In this document: positions 33,101 to 39,800 of the stretch, piece by piece
Position numbering within the stretch: the first letter of the stretch is position 1
How the letters are laid out: every line of letters begins with the position of its first letter
From: Vibrio sp. UCD-FRSSP16_30
GTDB taxonomy: Bacteria; Pseudomonadota; Gammaproteobacteria; Enterobacterales; Vibrionaceae
Length of the DNA: 64,000 nucleotides
Assembly (NCBI RefSeq): GCF_001676025.1
Contig: NZ_LZFW01000002.1
Coordinates: 248,001 to 312,000, forward strand
Reading direction: 5' to 3'
Program-made: the position numbers and the translations under genes
The notes under the pieces: model-generated
Told to the model about the DNA's origin: nothing
The model's database searches: none
The model's input: only the letters and a program-made list of their open reading frames with translations

Positions 33101-33610
33101 CACACCAGTCCAACTCTGAAGTGGTTCAGGAAATAAAGCACAATAATTAGGAGTTAATATAGGTACATCATCTACCTCGCCACACTCTACTGTCGCAGGA
33201 TCTCCTTCAACTAATAATTTCCCATTGCCTCCTTCAACTTCTATAGACTTTCGTTCTTGCTCTATAAAATCAGTTCCGTTACTCAGTTTATAAATTAAGT
33301 CCCCTTCTTTACCATTAGCCTGAGTAGGACTATAAATCAAAAGCACTTTATCACCGGGGTCAACGGTTGTATCTGTAATTTCTGCTGCAATTGAACCGTC
33401 ACTTGTCCATAAAATAGAAGTGAAATGATTAGCGGTTAATTTAACGGTTGTTTCTTTAGGGTTAGGGACTGTAAAGGTAATTGAAAAACCATGATTGTGA
33501 TTTAAATTCGAACACTTACCTTGAGTAAAGTCATCTGCAGAAACAGAAGCAGATAAGCAGACAAGACAAAGTAATCCCCAAAAACTCAAAATACGCTGAA
33601 GTAACCCCAC
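30188..33610 (-). CDS. mshQ: MSHA biogenesis protein MshQ
   Basis: Large exported protein at the end of the MSHA structural operon. A signal peptide (MGLLQRILSFWGLLCLVCLS, cleavage after ASVSA) precedes over 1,100 residues rich in Ser, Asn, Gly and aromatic residues, with scattered Cys that could form disulfides. The C-terminal half (from about residue 620) resembles the DUF6701 region I associate with MshQ. The beta-rich, Asn/Thr-rich composition suggests a surface or tip protein, but its role is not established. I use GTG 33610 with a GGAG ribosome binding site; TTG 33625 is an alternative. It is the least conserved-looking large gene here. Confidence 0.82.
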   Translation of the reverse strand: MGLLQRILSFWGLLCLVCLSASVSADDFTQGKCSNLNHNHGFSITFTVPNPKETTVKLTANHFTSILWTSDGSIAAEITDTTVDPGDKVLLIYSPTQANGKEGDLIYKLSNGTDFIEQERKSIEVEGGNGKLLVEGDPATVECGEVDDVPILTPNYCALFPEPLQSWTGVQSSLNITNSTARITGWSDEYKTKYLKRVSEGYQLSDPDTYTSIDEFLLLGFDQTGEYYHIYNFPICAGVSCDVGNTDGELESRKVDGGNVLPIPEKSPTGSLTINGGDEIAQNCGSTSTICSYQENGSDVNVTIKSDLATFKIYKLLDSKYDHVSITFQNGIYISNFQVGSGGPDGSLNLVFPEDANVTFDSFDHTNGSLGYDFQPNVRINVRTSIDFSTSVATTSGSSYPIIYVPQGSVTFHTAGSVFKGYILADLFSMSSSSVIEGAVTARQANFNNSPQIRKPDGNVCSTPPPSNLISSIEIQPNNYHLTCEDSNSVYVVPYDQNGQPMSDVGTESVSLTVPGVSVSGGAFDSANQRFVFNIDSRDNNEYGDVLATAEVVGSSASDQENISFVPYKFDIKPSSDLTWGGQDLEAFAGELKNIDVRVLGCTNNSSPAPVVINYDKTLSASNALTYILQRPSSGGTGQLSSADYSFSGGEVSNVGVNFDNSGQLLVTLEDSSFQCTPNVANIINCPSDGGTLKGQFTFKTRPWKIALCNIQSNGRTNPAGGSTGNGFIASGEPFSVDYRPIVHPDSANGNSDECGYPITSNYALDNGPLELSYNVVYPTNTNVNQGSMTPDLTVVPPFNSTDTNGIKTLDHTWSEAGSIELTSQATYLSMVVDPDSQMIGRFYPDYFTILNNSWDDPTGQSFTYMNQKFAKVTAEVGAFNTLGGATNNYGEFLPEHKASFEFDEDRLSNSGPQDLASNASYSGNIWRLDSDEISWMKLFDFTPDGPFNFAGGAEKKVSLKVTSATATDTAQFKQDRGDASGITTQQLPDEDPRVVFGRVNLSDVGGVEGTSITVPLQVQYWKNGMFVNNEFDSFSLINAEMDGNPTVIWPVGGSTTVTLEGTADVNNGVANSGLVAKQSVAAREQVKITQQLNSLTNEMPWLMFDWDQNKTDEENPSTIVTFGINRGNDRVIFRGEPGL

Positions 33611-33660
33611 TATGCACCACTCCAAAGATCAAAAGAAGAATATAAACTCAATGTCATTAC

Positions 33661-34137
33661 CTATTCCTTAATCCACACTTCTTGACGACGTTGTACTTGA
33701 AAAGCGCCCTCACCACAGGTTGCTGTTGCTGTCACTACAAATAAGTTCTGGCTATCAAGAGTCCCCGCTAAGTGGCAACTCATCGATACTGCGCCACAAA
33801 CATCCTGAGCAAGTTGCTGATAACTCGCACCATCAATGCCCTCGATATTGGTATTTGTATTCCCCAAGCACTTATCTTCCATACCTACGCTACCACTTAG
33901 AGGATAGAATTGAGTTAAAGCCCATTCATTTGCAGACGTTGTTAACATCCATGCTTGTGCGCTCATAAACTCTCGTGTGTGCGTATCCGATGATGACCAT
34001 TCAATCTTGCTCATCACCGCGGCCAGACTACCTAAAACAACCAAAGTAAAAATAGCGATAATCAACACACTTCCAGACTGCCTCTGGATACTCGTCGTAT
34101 TTTCAGCTCTTATAATGCGATTTAATTTAAGGGACAT
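33661..34137 (-). CDS. mshP: MSHA biogenesis protein MshP
   Basis: Pilin-operon protein with one N-terminal hydrophobic helix (GSVLIIAIFTLVVLGSLAAV, about 22-41) and an Asp/Thr segment after it. It resembles PilX/GspK-type minor pseudopilins but lacks a clear GFTLIE prepilin site. It has 158 aa with several Cys in the C-terminal half. It overlaps mshO by 11 bases. Identity rests on helix pattern and position between mshO and mshQ. Confidence 0.85.
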   Translation of the reverse strand: MSLKLNRIIRAENTTSIQRQSGSVLIIAIFTLVVLGSLAAVMSKIEWSSSDTHTREFMSAQAWMLTTSANEWALTQFYPLSGSVGMEDKCLGNTNTNIEGIDGASYQQLAQDVCGAVSMSCHLAGTLDSQNLFVVTATATCGEGAFQVQRRQEVWIKE

Positions 34138-34891
34138 TTAACACCTGCACATCGTGTTTATAAGCACTTTGCTCACCATTTTGTTCAAACAAAAGATCAA
34201 GGTGAATCAAACCGCCTCGCTGTAGAGATGCCTGCACAAATTGAAAGTTACTTGAGGAAAAATTAAGGCTATCAGCCACCATAAAACCATTACGAGTCAA
34301 CACTGCAACATCCGTTGTGGTTGTCGTACGTGAAATGCAGTATTGGACAGAGTCATTACTGTTATAAATATAGTGACGCTGAGCAACAGAGGTACTAGGA
34401 AGAGATACATTTTCTAATGTGTACACACCATTGGCATTAGGAGGATTTAATGCTGAAATATCATGACTATTAGGGGTAGTAATTAAGTCTTCATAACGAC
34501 TTGGATTAATCACAATCCTGTCACCACTTTCTAGAGTGGCTCCCGATTGGCCAGTAATAAAATCAAGATCTGTACCATTGCCTTGCCAATCATAAAGCCC
34601 TGAAAAATGAATAGGAAAAAACGTAAGGCACTTACTGCTAGTGGATGAATCTAACAGAGTATTAAAACTATTTGGCACCGCATTTCTAATTTCGCGAGAC
34701 ATTTTCTCTATAACAAAACGGCTCTGCTGCTGCTGACGCTCTCTATTTGTCGCATCGATATAACCGTCAAAGCCACTGACTGTAAAAGAAGTAATCCCGA
34801 GAAAAACAACGGCCATCACTACGATAGTGACGATCATTTCAATTAATGTAAAACCACGAACAAGGGGGGCAGCACTGCGTATAGGCATCAT
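34127..34891 (-). CDS. mshO: Minor prepilin MshO
   Basis: Type IV prepilin-like protein with the peptidase site G/FTLIEMIVTIVVM: the processed N-terminus is Phe15 with Glu at +5. The long globular part (254 aa total) matches MshO/PilW-type minor pilins, which prime pilus assembly. The ATG at 34891 overlaps the mshD stop (TAATG). Confidence 0.88.
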   Translation of the reverse strand: MMPIRSAAPLVRGFTLIEMIVTIVVMAVVFLGITSFTVSGFDGYIDATNRERQQQQSRFVIEKMSREIRNAVPNSFNTLLDSSTSSKCLTFFPIHFSGLYDWQGNGTDLDFITGQSGATLESGDRIVINPSRYEDLITTPNSHDISALNPPNANGVYTLENVSLPSTSVAQRHYIYNSNDSVQYCISRTTTTTDVAVLTRNGFMVADSLNFSSSNFQFVQASLQRGGLIHLDLLFEQNGEQSAYKHDVQVLNVP

Positions 34892-35457
34892 TAATAATTA
34901 CCTCGCTCTGCAAAAAACTTGAGACGAGCTGCACTGCCACCAACCACAATCATTTCAATTTTTTTAAACTGTGAAAGACCATTTCCATCTAACTTCTCCG
35001 TCACATCAACTTCAACTCGAAAGTTTGGGTAAGCATCCGACATATCTCGGCCAAACACATCACTGAGGTTACCACCGCCAACAGTCGTGCAATCTGCAGG
35101 TCTATTTTGCGAGGTATACCAACAGCCAATATAATCATCTACATCATTATAAGAGCCAATAGATTCAATAACACCATTAATAGTATCTGGACCAGTTGCA
35201 CCTATACAGTCCAGCCCTTCAGCATCACATCGCTCTGCACCACCATTATGGTCACTGTTTTCATCGTAACTTTTTGACAGAATCTCATTCATAAAGCTTT
35301 GACCAAGTGCCCCAGCCCTTGCTTGATAATGAGGATTAGCTGAACGCTGAATTTGCGGAGCTAAAAAGCTTAGATAAGAGATCATAGCAATAGCAAAAAT
35401 GACAATCCCCACTACCAATTCAATTAGGGTAAAGCCTTTTGGGTATCTTCTATTCAT
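34891..35457 (-). CDS. mshD: Minor prepilin MshD
   Basis: Prepilin-like protein with G/FTLIELVVGIVIF at the N-terminus, and Cys pairs in the pilin head. I start at ATG 35457 (188 aa, MNRRYPKGFTLIE), which overlaps the mshC stop as ATGA and has an AAGGGG ribosome binding site; a TTG two codons earlier is less likely. It is expected to sit with MshC, MshO and MshP in the pilus-initiating complex. Confidence 0.9.
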   Translation of the reverse strand: MNRRYPKGFTLIELVVGIVIFAIAMISYLSFLAPQIQRSANPHYQARAGALGQSFMNEILSKSYDENSDHNGGAERCDAEGLDCIGATGPDTINGVIESIGSYNDVDDYIGCWYTSQNRPADCTTVGGGNLSDVFGRDMSDAYPNFRVEVDVTEKLDGNGLSQFKKIEMIVVGGSAARLKFFAERGNY

Positions 35458-35933
35458 GAGCAACGCCCCTTTCTTATATACCCCTCAGCCTCAATACAAA
35501 TATGGGCAGTATTACCGGCACTATCAGTTAACGTAATCGCAAACGGAGAAATGGAAGGACGACCTAAAAGATCAAAGTCTAATAGTGTGGTTAGAGGCGA
35601 AAAACGAATATCCTCAGTAAAAACAGCAGCGCTGATATCATCTGATGAGGCAGGGTTAGAACAAAAGGATTGAGCGCCTAAACAATGCTGGGTCAGCATT
35701 AATCGATAAAACGGGCTTAGATCATCAAGATCGGCGACATTTGATTGCATACGACCAAGTTGGATTTGACGGATAACACTAATGGTTTGCTCTTGGATTA
35801 CTGGCAAACGATAACTTGAGCCTCCAGTAAAACGACTGACGGCAAAAATAGAAATAATGGCGACTAAGATGATCACCACAATCAACTCTACCAAGGTAAA
35901 GCCTTTGCGATACTTTAGAGAACGATGATTCAA
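35454..35933 (-). CDS. mshC: Minor prepilin MshC
   Basis: Prepilin with the cleavage site KG/FTLVELIVVIILV and a 159-aa precursor; FimT/GspH-like minor pilin by position and size. The only plausible start is TTG at 35933 (preceded by TAGGGATAGG). Its first 23 bases belong to a 125-base repeat that occurs again upstream of the second mshA copy, where this start region is preserved as a broken remnant (36548-36574). Confidence 0.88.
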   Translation of the reverse strand: MNHRSLKYRKGFTLVELIVVIILVAIISIFAVSRFTGGSSYRLPVIQEQTISVIRQIQLGRMQSNVADLDDLSPFYRLMLTQHCLGAQSFCSNPASSDDISAAVFTEDIRFSPLTTLLDFDLLGRPSISPFAITLTDSAGNTAHICIEAEGYIRKGRCS

Positions 35934-36035
35934 AGCCTATCCCTAGCTACTGAAAAAGGTAAGTATTTAGATTATATAGAATTGGAAGTGATTTCGCTGA
36001 GAAAATAGTTAGGTTGCAGAATTAAAAAGGCCAGC
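35911..36035. repeat. Copy A of a 125-bp duplicated segment (mshC start plus mshA2-mshC spacer)
   Basis: This segment runs from codon 8 of mshC through its start and ribosome binding site into the terminator stem after mshA2. It matches 36552-36677 with six substitutions and one single-base indel by eye. The two copies mark a tandem duplication of the pilin gene. Confidence 0.93.
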
Positions 36036-36045
36036 AGGGCTAGCC
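36022..36045 (-). terminator. Intrinsic terminator after mshA2
   Basis: On the minus strand GGCTAGC-CCT-GCTGGCC (with a G-U pair) is followed by five Ts. It is the diverged duplicate of the terminator at 36665-36687. Downstream msh genes must rely on read-through or another promoter. Confidence 0.8.
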
Positions 36046-36058
36046 ATTTAGGATAAGA

Positions 36059-36535
36059 TTAACACCCAGTGTCAATTACCGTTATTTTAGGTGGTATATC
36101 TGATGAGTTAGCAACTTGATATTCAACGTAACAAGCATTTGGCGAAATATCACCACTTGACAGCGCTATTGTTGCAAATGTGATAAGAAGAGTCTGTGCA
36201 CCATCGATGAGATATGTGAAATCACTATCAGGGGAACTAGAGAAACCATCTATAACCTTAAGAATTCCTTTCTCATCATTTGTTGGATAACCGTATTTTA
36301 TTTCCGTTCCATCACGAAGGGCTGAAGAAACTGACTGTTCAATACCTTCAATCGCAGCCTTGCTATAAACCATATTACTAGCATCAGTCATTGCTGCTTT
36401 TAAGCCTTTCACTGAAGACTCTCGAGCATCAGATTGTAGATTCAAAAAGCGAGGAGCAGCTGTTACGGCTAAGATACCTAGAATAACGATAACGACTACA
36501 AGCTCAATAAGTGTAAAACCACTTTGCTTTTGCAT
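36059..36535 (-). CDS. Second MshA-like major-type pilin
   Basis: 158-aa type IVa prepilin with short leader MQKQSG and the cleavage site SG/FTLIELVVVIVILG. Residues 6-41 are identical to the adjacent mshA (36711-37205), while the C-terminal half is widely diverged. The D-region disulfide is kept (Cys in NACYVEY and the final Cys). It follows an mshC-start remnant and a duplicated spacer, so it arose by tandem duplication. Its codons look less biased than those of mshA1, and it lies behind mshA1's strong terminator, which suggests lower expression. It could be a minor or variant subunit. Confidence 0.9.
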   Translation of the reverse strand: MQKQSGFTLIELVVVIVILGILAVTAAPRFLNLQSDARESSVKGLKAAMTDASNMVYSKAAIEGIEQSVSSALRDGTEIKYGYPTNDEKGILKVIDGFSSSPDSDFTYLIDGAQTLLITFATIALSSGDISPNACYVEYQVANSSDIPPKITVIDTGC

Positions 36536-36547
36536 ATTTTCAAGCCT

Positions 36548-36574
36548 TTAATACTTTAGATAACGATTATTCAA
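36548..36574 (-). pseudogene. Remnant of the mshC start region
   Basis: A TTG-initiated nine-codon string, NNRYLKY after the start then TAA, mirrors the mshC start NHRSLKY. It has the same upstream ribosome binding region but ends at once and runs into the leader of mshA2. It is the junction scar of the pilin duplication, not a functional gene. Confidence 0.85.
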
Positions 36575-36677
36575 AGCCTATTCCTAGTTACTGAAAAAGG
36601 TAAGCATTTAGATTATATAGAATTGGAAGTGATTTCGCTGAGAAAATAGTTAAGTTGCAGAATTAAAAAAGGCCAGC
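36552..36677. repeat. Copy B of the 125-bp duplicated segment
   Basis: Near-identical to 35911-36035. It lies between mshA1 and mshA2 and includes the mshC-start remnant, the spacer and half of the terminator stem. Confidence 0.93.
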
Positions 36678-36687
36678 AAAGCTGGCC
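36665..36687 (-). terminator. Intrinsic terminator after mshA1
   Basis: Perfect 7-bp stem GGCCAGC / GCTGGCC with a three-base loop followed by six Ts on the minus strand, 24 bases after the mshA1 stop. It should give an abundant monocistronic mshA mRNA with partial read-through. Confidence 0.93.
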
Positions 36688-36710
36688 TATTTTATTTGTT
36701 AGGGGTGTGA

Positions 36711-37205
36711 TTAACAACCGCTATCAGTGACTGCAATAGATGGTGTTGCAACAGAAGTTGCTGCTTCATAGAAGCTTACATAACAACCAGTTGCATTAAT
36801 TTCATCTAGAGTATCTACATCAGTGCCAGCAAAAGTAGCAACAAGCCCAGCTTGAGATTGAGTCGCATCAAGAGCATAAGCCCAATCGTTTGAATCATCT
36901 AATCCTTGAACAACAGCAACAAGACCACCAACAGTTGCTCTAGGATAACCAAACTGTAACTCGGTACCATCTTTAAGTTCAGCTGTCTCTTTAGTATAGT
37001 CTTTACGCTCAACACCTTCAATCGCAGCTTTACCGTAAACGATAGAACCAGCGCCAGCCATTGCACCTTTCAAGCCTTGTAGAGAAGACTCACGAGCATC
37101 AGATTGTAGATTCAAAAAGCGAGGAGCAGCTGTTACGGCTAGGATACCTAGGATAACGATAACTACTACAAGCTCAATAAGTGTAAAACCGCCTTGCTTT
37201 TTCAT
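36711..37205 (-). CDS. mshA: MSHA major pilin subunit
   Basis: Main subunit of the mannose-sensitive haemagglutinin pilus, used for surface attachment and biofilm start. The 164-aa precursor has the short leader MKKQGG, cleavage before Phe7, Glu at mature +5 and the VVVIVILGILAVTAAPRF helix. The terminal Cys pair (ATGCYVSF and the last residue) forms the D-region loop. It has its own promoter (37253-37280) and a strong terminator, fitting a highly expressed gene. The prepilin peptidase PilD and retraction ATPase PilT are not encoded in this window. Confidence 0.95.
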   Translation of the reverse strand: MKKQGGFTLIELVVVIVILGILAVTAAPRFLNLQSDARESSLQGLKGAMAGAGSIVYGKAAIEGVERKDYTKETAELKDGTELQFGYPRATVGGLVAVVQGLDDSNDWAYALDATQSQAGLVATFAGTDVDTLDEINATGCYVSFYEAATSVATPSIAVTDSGC

Positions 37206-37252
37206 ATTTCAATACCTTTCAATGTGTTCAACATAGTTAGTTGTTACTAAAT

Positions 37253-37280
37253 ATATTAACTCGTAAAATAATATAAACAA
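37253..37280 (-). promoter_or_regulatory. Candidate mshA promoter
   Basis: On the minus strand TTGTTT (37280-37275) and TAATAT (37258-37253) are 16 bases apart, about 48 bases before the mshA ATG, in an AT-rich region downstream of two hairpins. It would let mshA be transcribed independently of mshB. Confidence 0.5.
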
Positions 37281-37325
37281 GAGCTATGCGTTAATTTTCA
37301 TAACATTTCTACTTGTTTGTTTTAA

Positions 37326-37363
37326 TTTCTAACAGGCTGTTTTTATAACAGTTCTGTTAGAAA
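37326..37363. repeat. Nested hairpin upstream of mshA
   Basis: Outer arms TTTCTAACAG / CTGTTAGAAA (37326-37335, 37354-37363) enclose a second stem CTGTT / AACAG. The near-perfect 38-base hairpin could end the mshB transcript or act in the mshA upstream region; no T tract follows directly. Confidence 0.75.
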
Positions 37364-37369
37364 TATGAT

Positions 37370-37409
37370 CACTCAGTTGTATTTTGAAGTGTGACTCAAC
37401 AACTGAGTG
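37370..37409. repeat. 11-bp inverted repeat between mshB and mshA
   Basis: CACTCAGTTGT (37370-37380) and ACAACTGAGTG (37399-37409) are perfect inverted copies around an 18-base loop, directly next to the nested hairpin at 37326-37363 and 34 bases from the mshB stop. Could be a terminator or an operator. Confidence 0.7.
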
Positions 37410-37442
37410 TTTTCATTCTATGGATGACGTATGTCAGCCAAC

Positions 37443-38024
37443 TTAATTCAATGTTACCTGAACACTACCTTTTGATACATCGTAATCAAAATAGTGACCA
37501 GCTGCTGCACCTTGCTCGCCAGTAAGCTGAGTATAACGACAGTCAATACTACTGATTAATTCAGCTGAATATTTGATGGTGCTGTCTGAACTTGCTTGAT
37601 TTACCGTACCCACTTTCGGTGGATTTTGCAGTAGGTTACTAAATAAATCGACACAACGAGCCTCTGTTAAAGCTGTAGGAGAGACACCTGTTGGTTCAGT
37701 CGCTGATAATGCGATTGGATAGCCATCACGTAACTCTACAGCACCAGTAGCTTCTGATGAAGTCAGCTGAAAATAACTTCCATCATAATCAACAAAATTA
37801 CTGTTCTTGTTATTCGCTACTGCACGTGGACGCGCTTCCGCTTCCCATTGAGCGCGAGCAGACAACACAGCAGTAGCAAAACCACCGGCAACACCTTCAA
37901 TACTGGCTTCTTTTGCTTTGTCAGTCACATTCAAGAATCTTGGTAGTGCTGCAACCGCTAAAAGACCCAAAACTACGATAACAATAACCAGTTCGACTAA
38001 GGAAAAACCTGCATTACGTTTCAT
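37443..38024 (-). CDS. mshB: Prepilin-like protein MshB
   Basis: Prepilin with leader MKRNAG, cleavage AG/FSLVELVIVIVVLG and a 193-aa precursor. It is larger and less similar to MshA than the two MshA copies are to each other, fitting the minor pilin MshB that precedes mshA in vibrios. The start at 38024 has an AAGAGGG ribosome binding site; the open frame upstream to 38120 lies in the mshF overlap and has no pilin leader. Confidence 0.92.
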   Translation of the reverse strand: MKRNAGFSLVELVIVIVVLGLLAVAALPRFLNVTDKAKEASIEGVAGGFATAVLSARAQWEAEARPRAVANNKNSNFVDYDGSYFQLTSSEATGAVELRDGYPIALSATEPTGVSPTALTEARCVDLFSNLLQNPPKVGTVNQASSDSTIKYSAELISSIDCRYTQLTGEQGAAAGHYFDYDVSKGSVQVTLN

Positions 38025-38116
38025 AACAATCCCTCTTGGGTATACTTTGGACGACAGATTATATAGACATTGGTCAAATAATCTACATGTAATAGAAAAA
38101 ATAGTTACTAAATGTT

Positions 38117-38590
38117 TCAATATTCCTTTTGAATAGATAGATTCCCTCCAACCATGTTAATTACTAGTGATTCATCATTGTTAAAAGTGTAAGTGCATGA
38201 ATATTGATTCTCATCCTGCTGCAATTCCATTGATACAGGGGAGTACTCATGCTTTGGCTCCGGCAGTATTATCTCCTGCCATGCCTTACAGCTTTTCACA
38301 TCCTTTAGCACAGGTTTCACCCAGCCTTTATCATTAAACTCAATCATCAGCCCATTAATCTCAGCAAATACTGGCTTCCCATGAAGCTCCCAGTACTGGC
38401 GTAAATAATTGGCTCGATACAATGCATTATGGGCAATAAGAGACACCGAAGTACTTTCTGCCTCTTTTCTGACTCTTTGCAACGATACTAGCAACAGCGC
38501 AATTAAAATGAGCACCACAGCAACCCATGCTGAAAAATGAACAAGGTGTGTATCTGCCCTATTCTCTTTATTGCTATCTTTGTATGGCAT
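38117..38590 (-). CDS. mshF: MSHA biogenesis protein MshF
   Basis: 157-aa protein with a single N-terminal membrane helix (about 21-40, FSAWVAVVLILIALLLVSLQ) and a small extracytoplasmic domain with two Cys. It lacks a canonical prepilin site. Identity is mainly positional, between mshG and mshB as in V. cholerae. Its function is unknown. It overlaps mshG by 17 bases. Confidence 0.82.
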   Translation of the reverse strand: MPYKDSNKENRADTHLVHFSAWVAVVLILIALLLVSLQRVRKEAESTSVSLIAHNALYRANYLRQYWELHGKPVFAEINGLMIEFNDKGWVKPVLKDVKSCKAWQEIILPEPKHEYSPVSMELQQDENQYSCTYTFNNDESLVINMVGGNLSIQKEY

Positions 38591-39794
38591 CCAGCATTCC
38601 CCACATAGGTAGGAAAATACCCAGCGCTAGAATCAATACCATTCCCGCGACAATCACCAACAAAATTGGCTCAATACGAGCGGTTAATGTTTTAAGGTCA
38701 TAATCCACTTCTCGGTCGTAAAAGTCGGCCACTTCTATTAAAAGCTCATCAATACGACCAGTTTCTTCACCCACTGAGATCATTTGTTGAACTAGAGGGG
38801 TGAATATTCCCGTATTTTTTGCGGCTGCGGAGATAGCAGAACCGGCTTCAATCGCCGATTTCATCTCTAATAAGCGCGCTTCAAGATATTTGTTATCCAT
38901 CGATTCTGCGGATAATGCCAATGCATTATTCAGTGGCACGCCAGATTGCAGCATCAGAGAAAATGTCCGTGAGAAGCGAGCTAATTGCGCTCGATTGACA
39001 ATATCTCCCACAACCGGAAACTTCAAACGCATCCTATCCCACTTTTCTCGCCCTTCTGCGCGGCTAATCCACGCCTGAAAAGCAAAAATCAAACCCACCA
39101 TAATCGCCAGTAATAGCGTCCAATACTCCACAAAAAAGTTAGATGTACCGATGAGTATTCGTGTAGGTAAAGGAAGATCGACCCCGAAGCGACTAAACAT
39201 ACTGGCAAATTGCGGGATAACCTTTATGTTCAATACAAACATAGCCAAGGTAATAAATGACAACACCAACACCGGATAGCGCATCGCGGTTTTAATCCGC
39301 TTACGAGTTTCTAATTCTTGTTCATAGTAGTTGCTGAGTTGCAGTAGAGCCTGATCAAGACGACCGGTGCTTTCTCCCACCGAGATCATCGAAACAAATA
39401 GAGGGCTAAATACTGAGGAATGCAGTTGCATGGATGCCGATAGACTACGACCATTGGTCAGCTCATCACCGACTTCTTCCAATGCTTGCTTTAGCTGCTT
39501 GTTACTGGCATCTGTCGTCAAACCACGAATGGCTCGCAATAGTGGTATACCGGCCTTGGTCAGACTGTACATCTGACGACAAAATATCACATAGATTTCA
39601 AGAGGTACGGCAGGGACAAACATCGACTTCCAGTCAAAGCTGCTTTTTTCTTTGAATGTCCCTGAGCGCAAAGAAGTAGGGATGATCCCTTTACCTATTA
39701 AAGCTTCTGCCGCCAACTCTTCGGTGGCAGCATCAACTAGGCCATTGACTTTCTGACCTTCAAGATTTCTTCCTTGATATTTAAACGTCGCCAT
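38574..39794 (-). CDS. mshG: Type IV pilus inner-membrane platform protein MshG
   Basis: PilC/GspF-family platform protein that links the assembly ATPase to the growing pilus. Two repeated T2SF domains each contain the ISVGE(S/E)TGRLD or TGRID motif, and three membrane helices are visible (about 170-190, 220-240, 375-395). It has 406 aa, and follows mshE by six bases. Confidence 0.95.
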   Translation of the reverse strand: MATFKYQGRNLEGQKVNGLVDAATEELAAEALIGKGIIPTSLRSGTFKEKSSFDWKSMFVPAVPLEIYVIFCRQMYSLTKAGIPLLRAIRGLTTDASNKQLKQALEEVGDELTNGRSLSASMQLHSSVFSPLFVSMISVGESTGRLDQALLQLSNYYEQELETRKRIKTAMRYPVLVLSFITLAMFVLNIKVIPQFASMFSRFGVDLPLPTRILIGTSNFFVEYWTLLLAIMVGLIFAFQAWISRAEGREKWDRMRLKFPVVGDIVNRAQLARFSRTFSLMLQSGVPLNNALALSAESMDNKYLEARLLEMKSAIEAGSAISAAAKNTGIFTPLVQQMISVGEETGRIDELLIEVADFYDREVDYDLKTLTARIEPILLVIVAGMVLILALGIFLPMWGMLDAIQR

Positions 39795-39800
39795 TGATAC

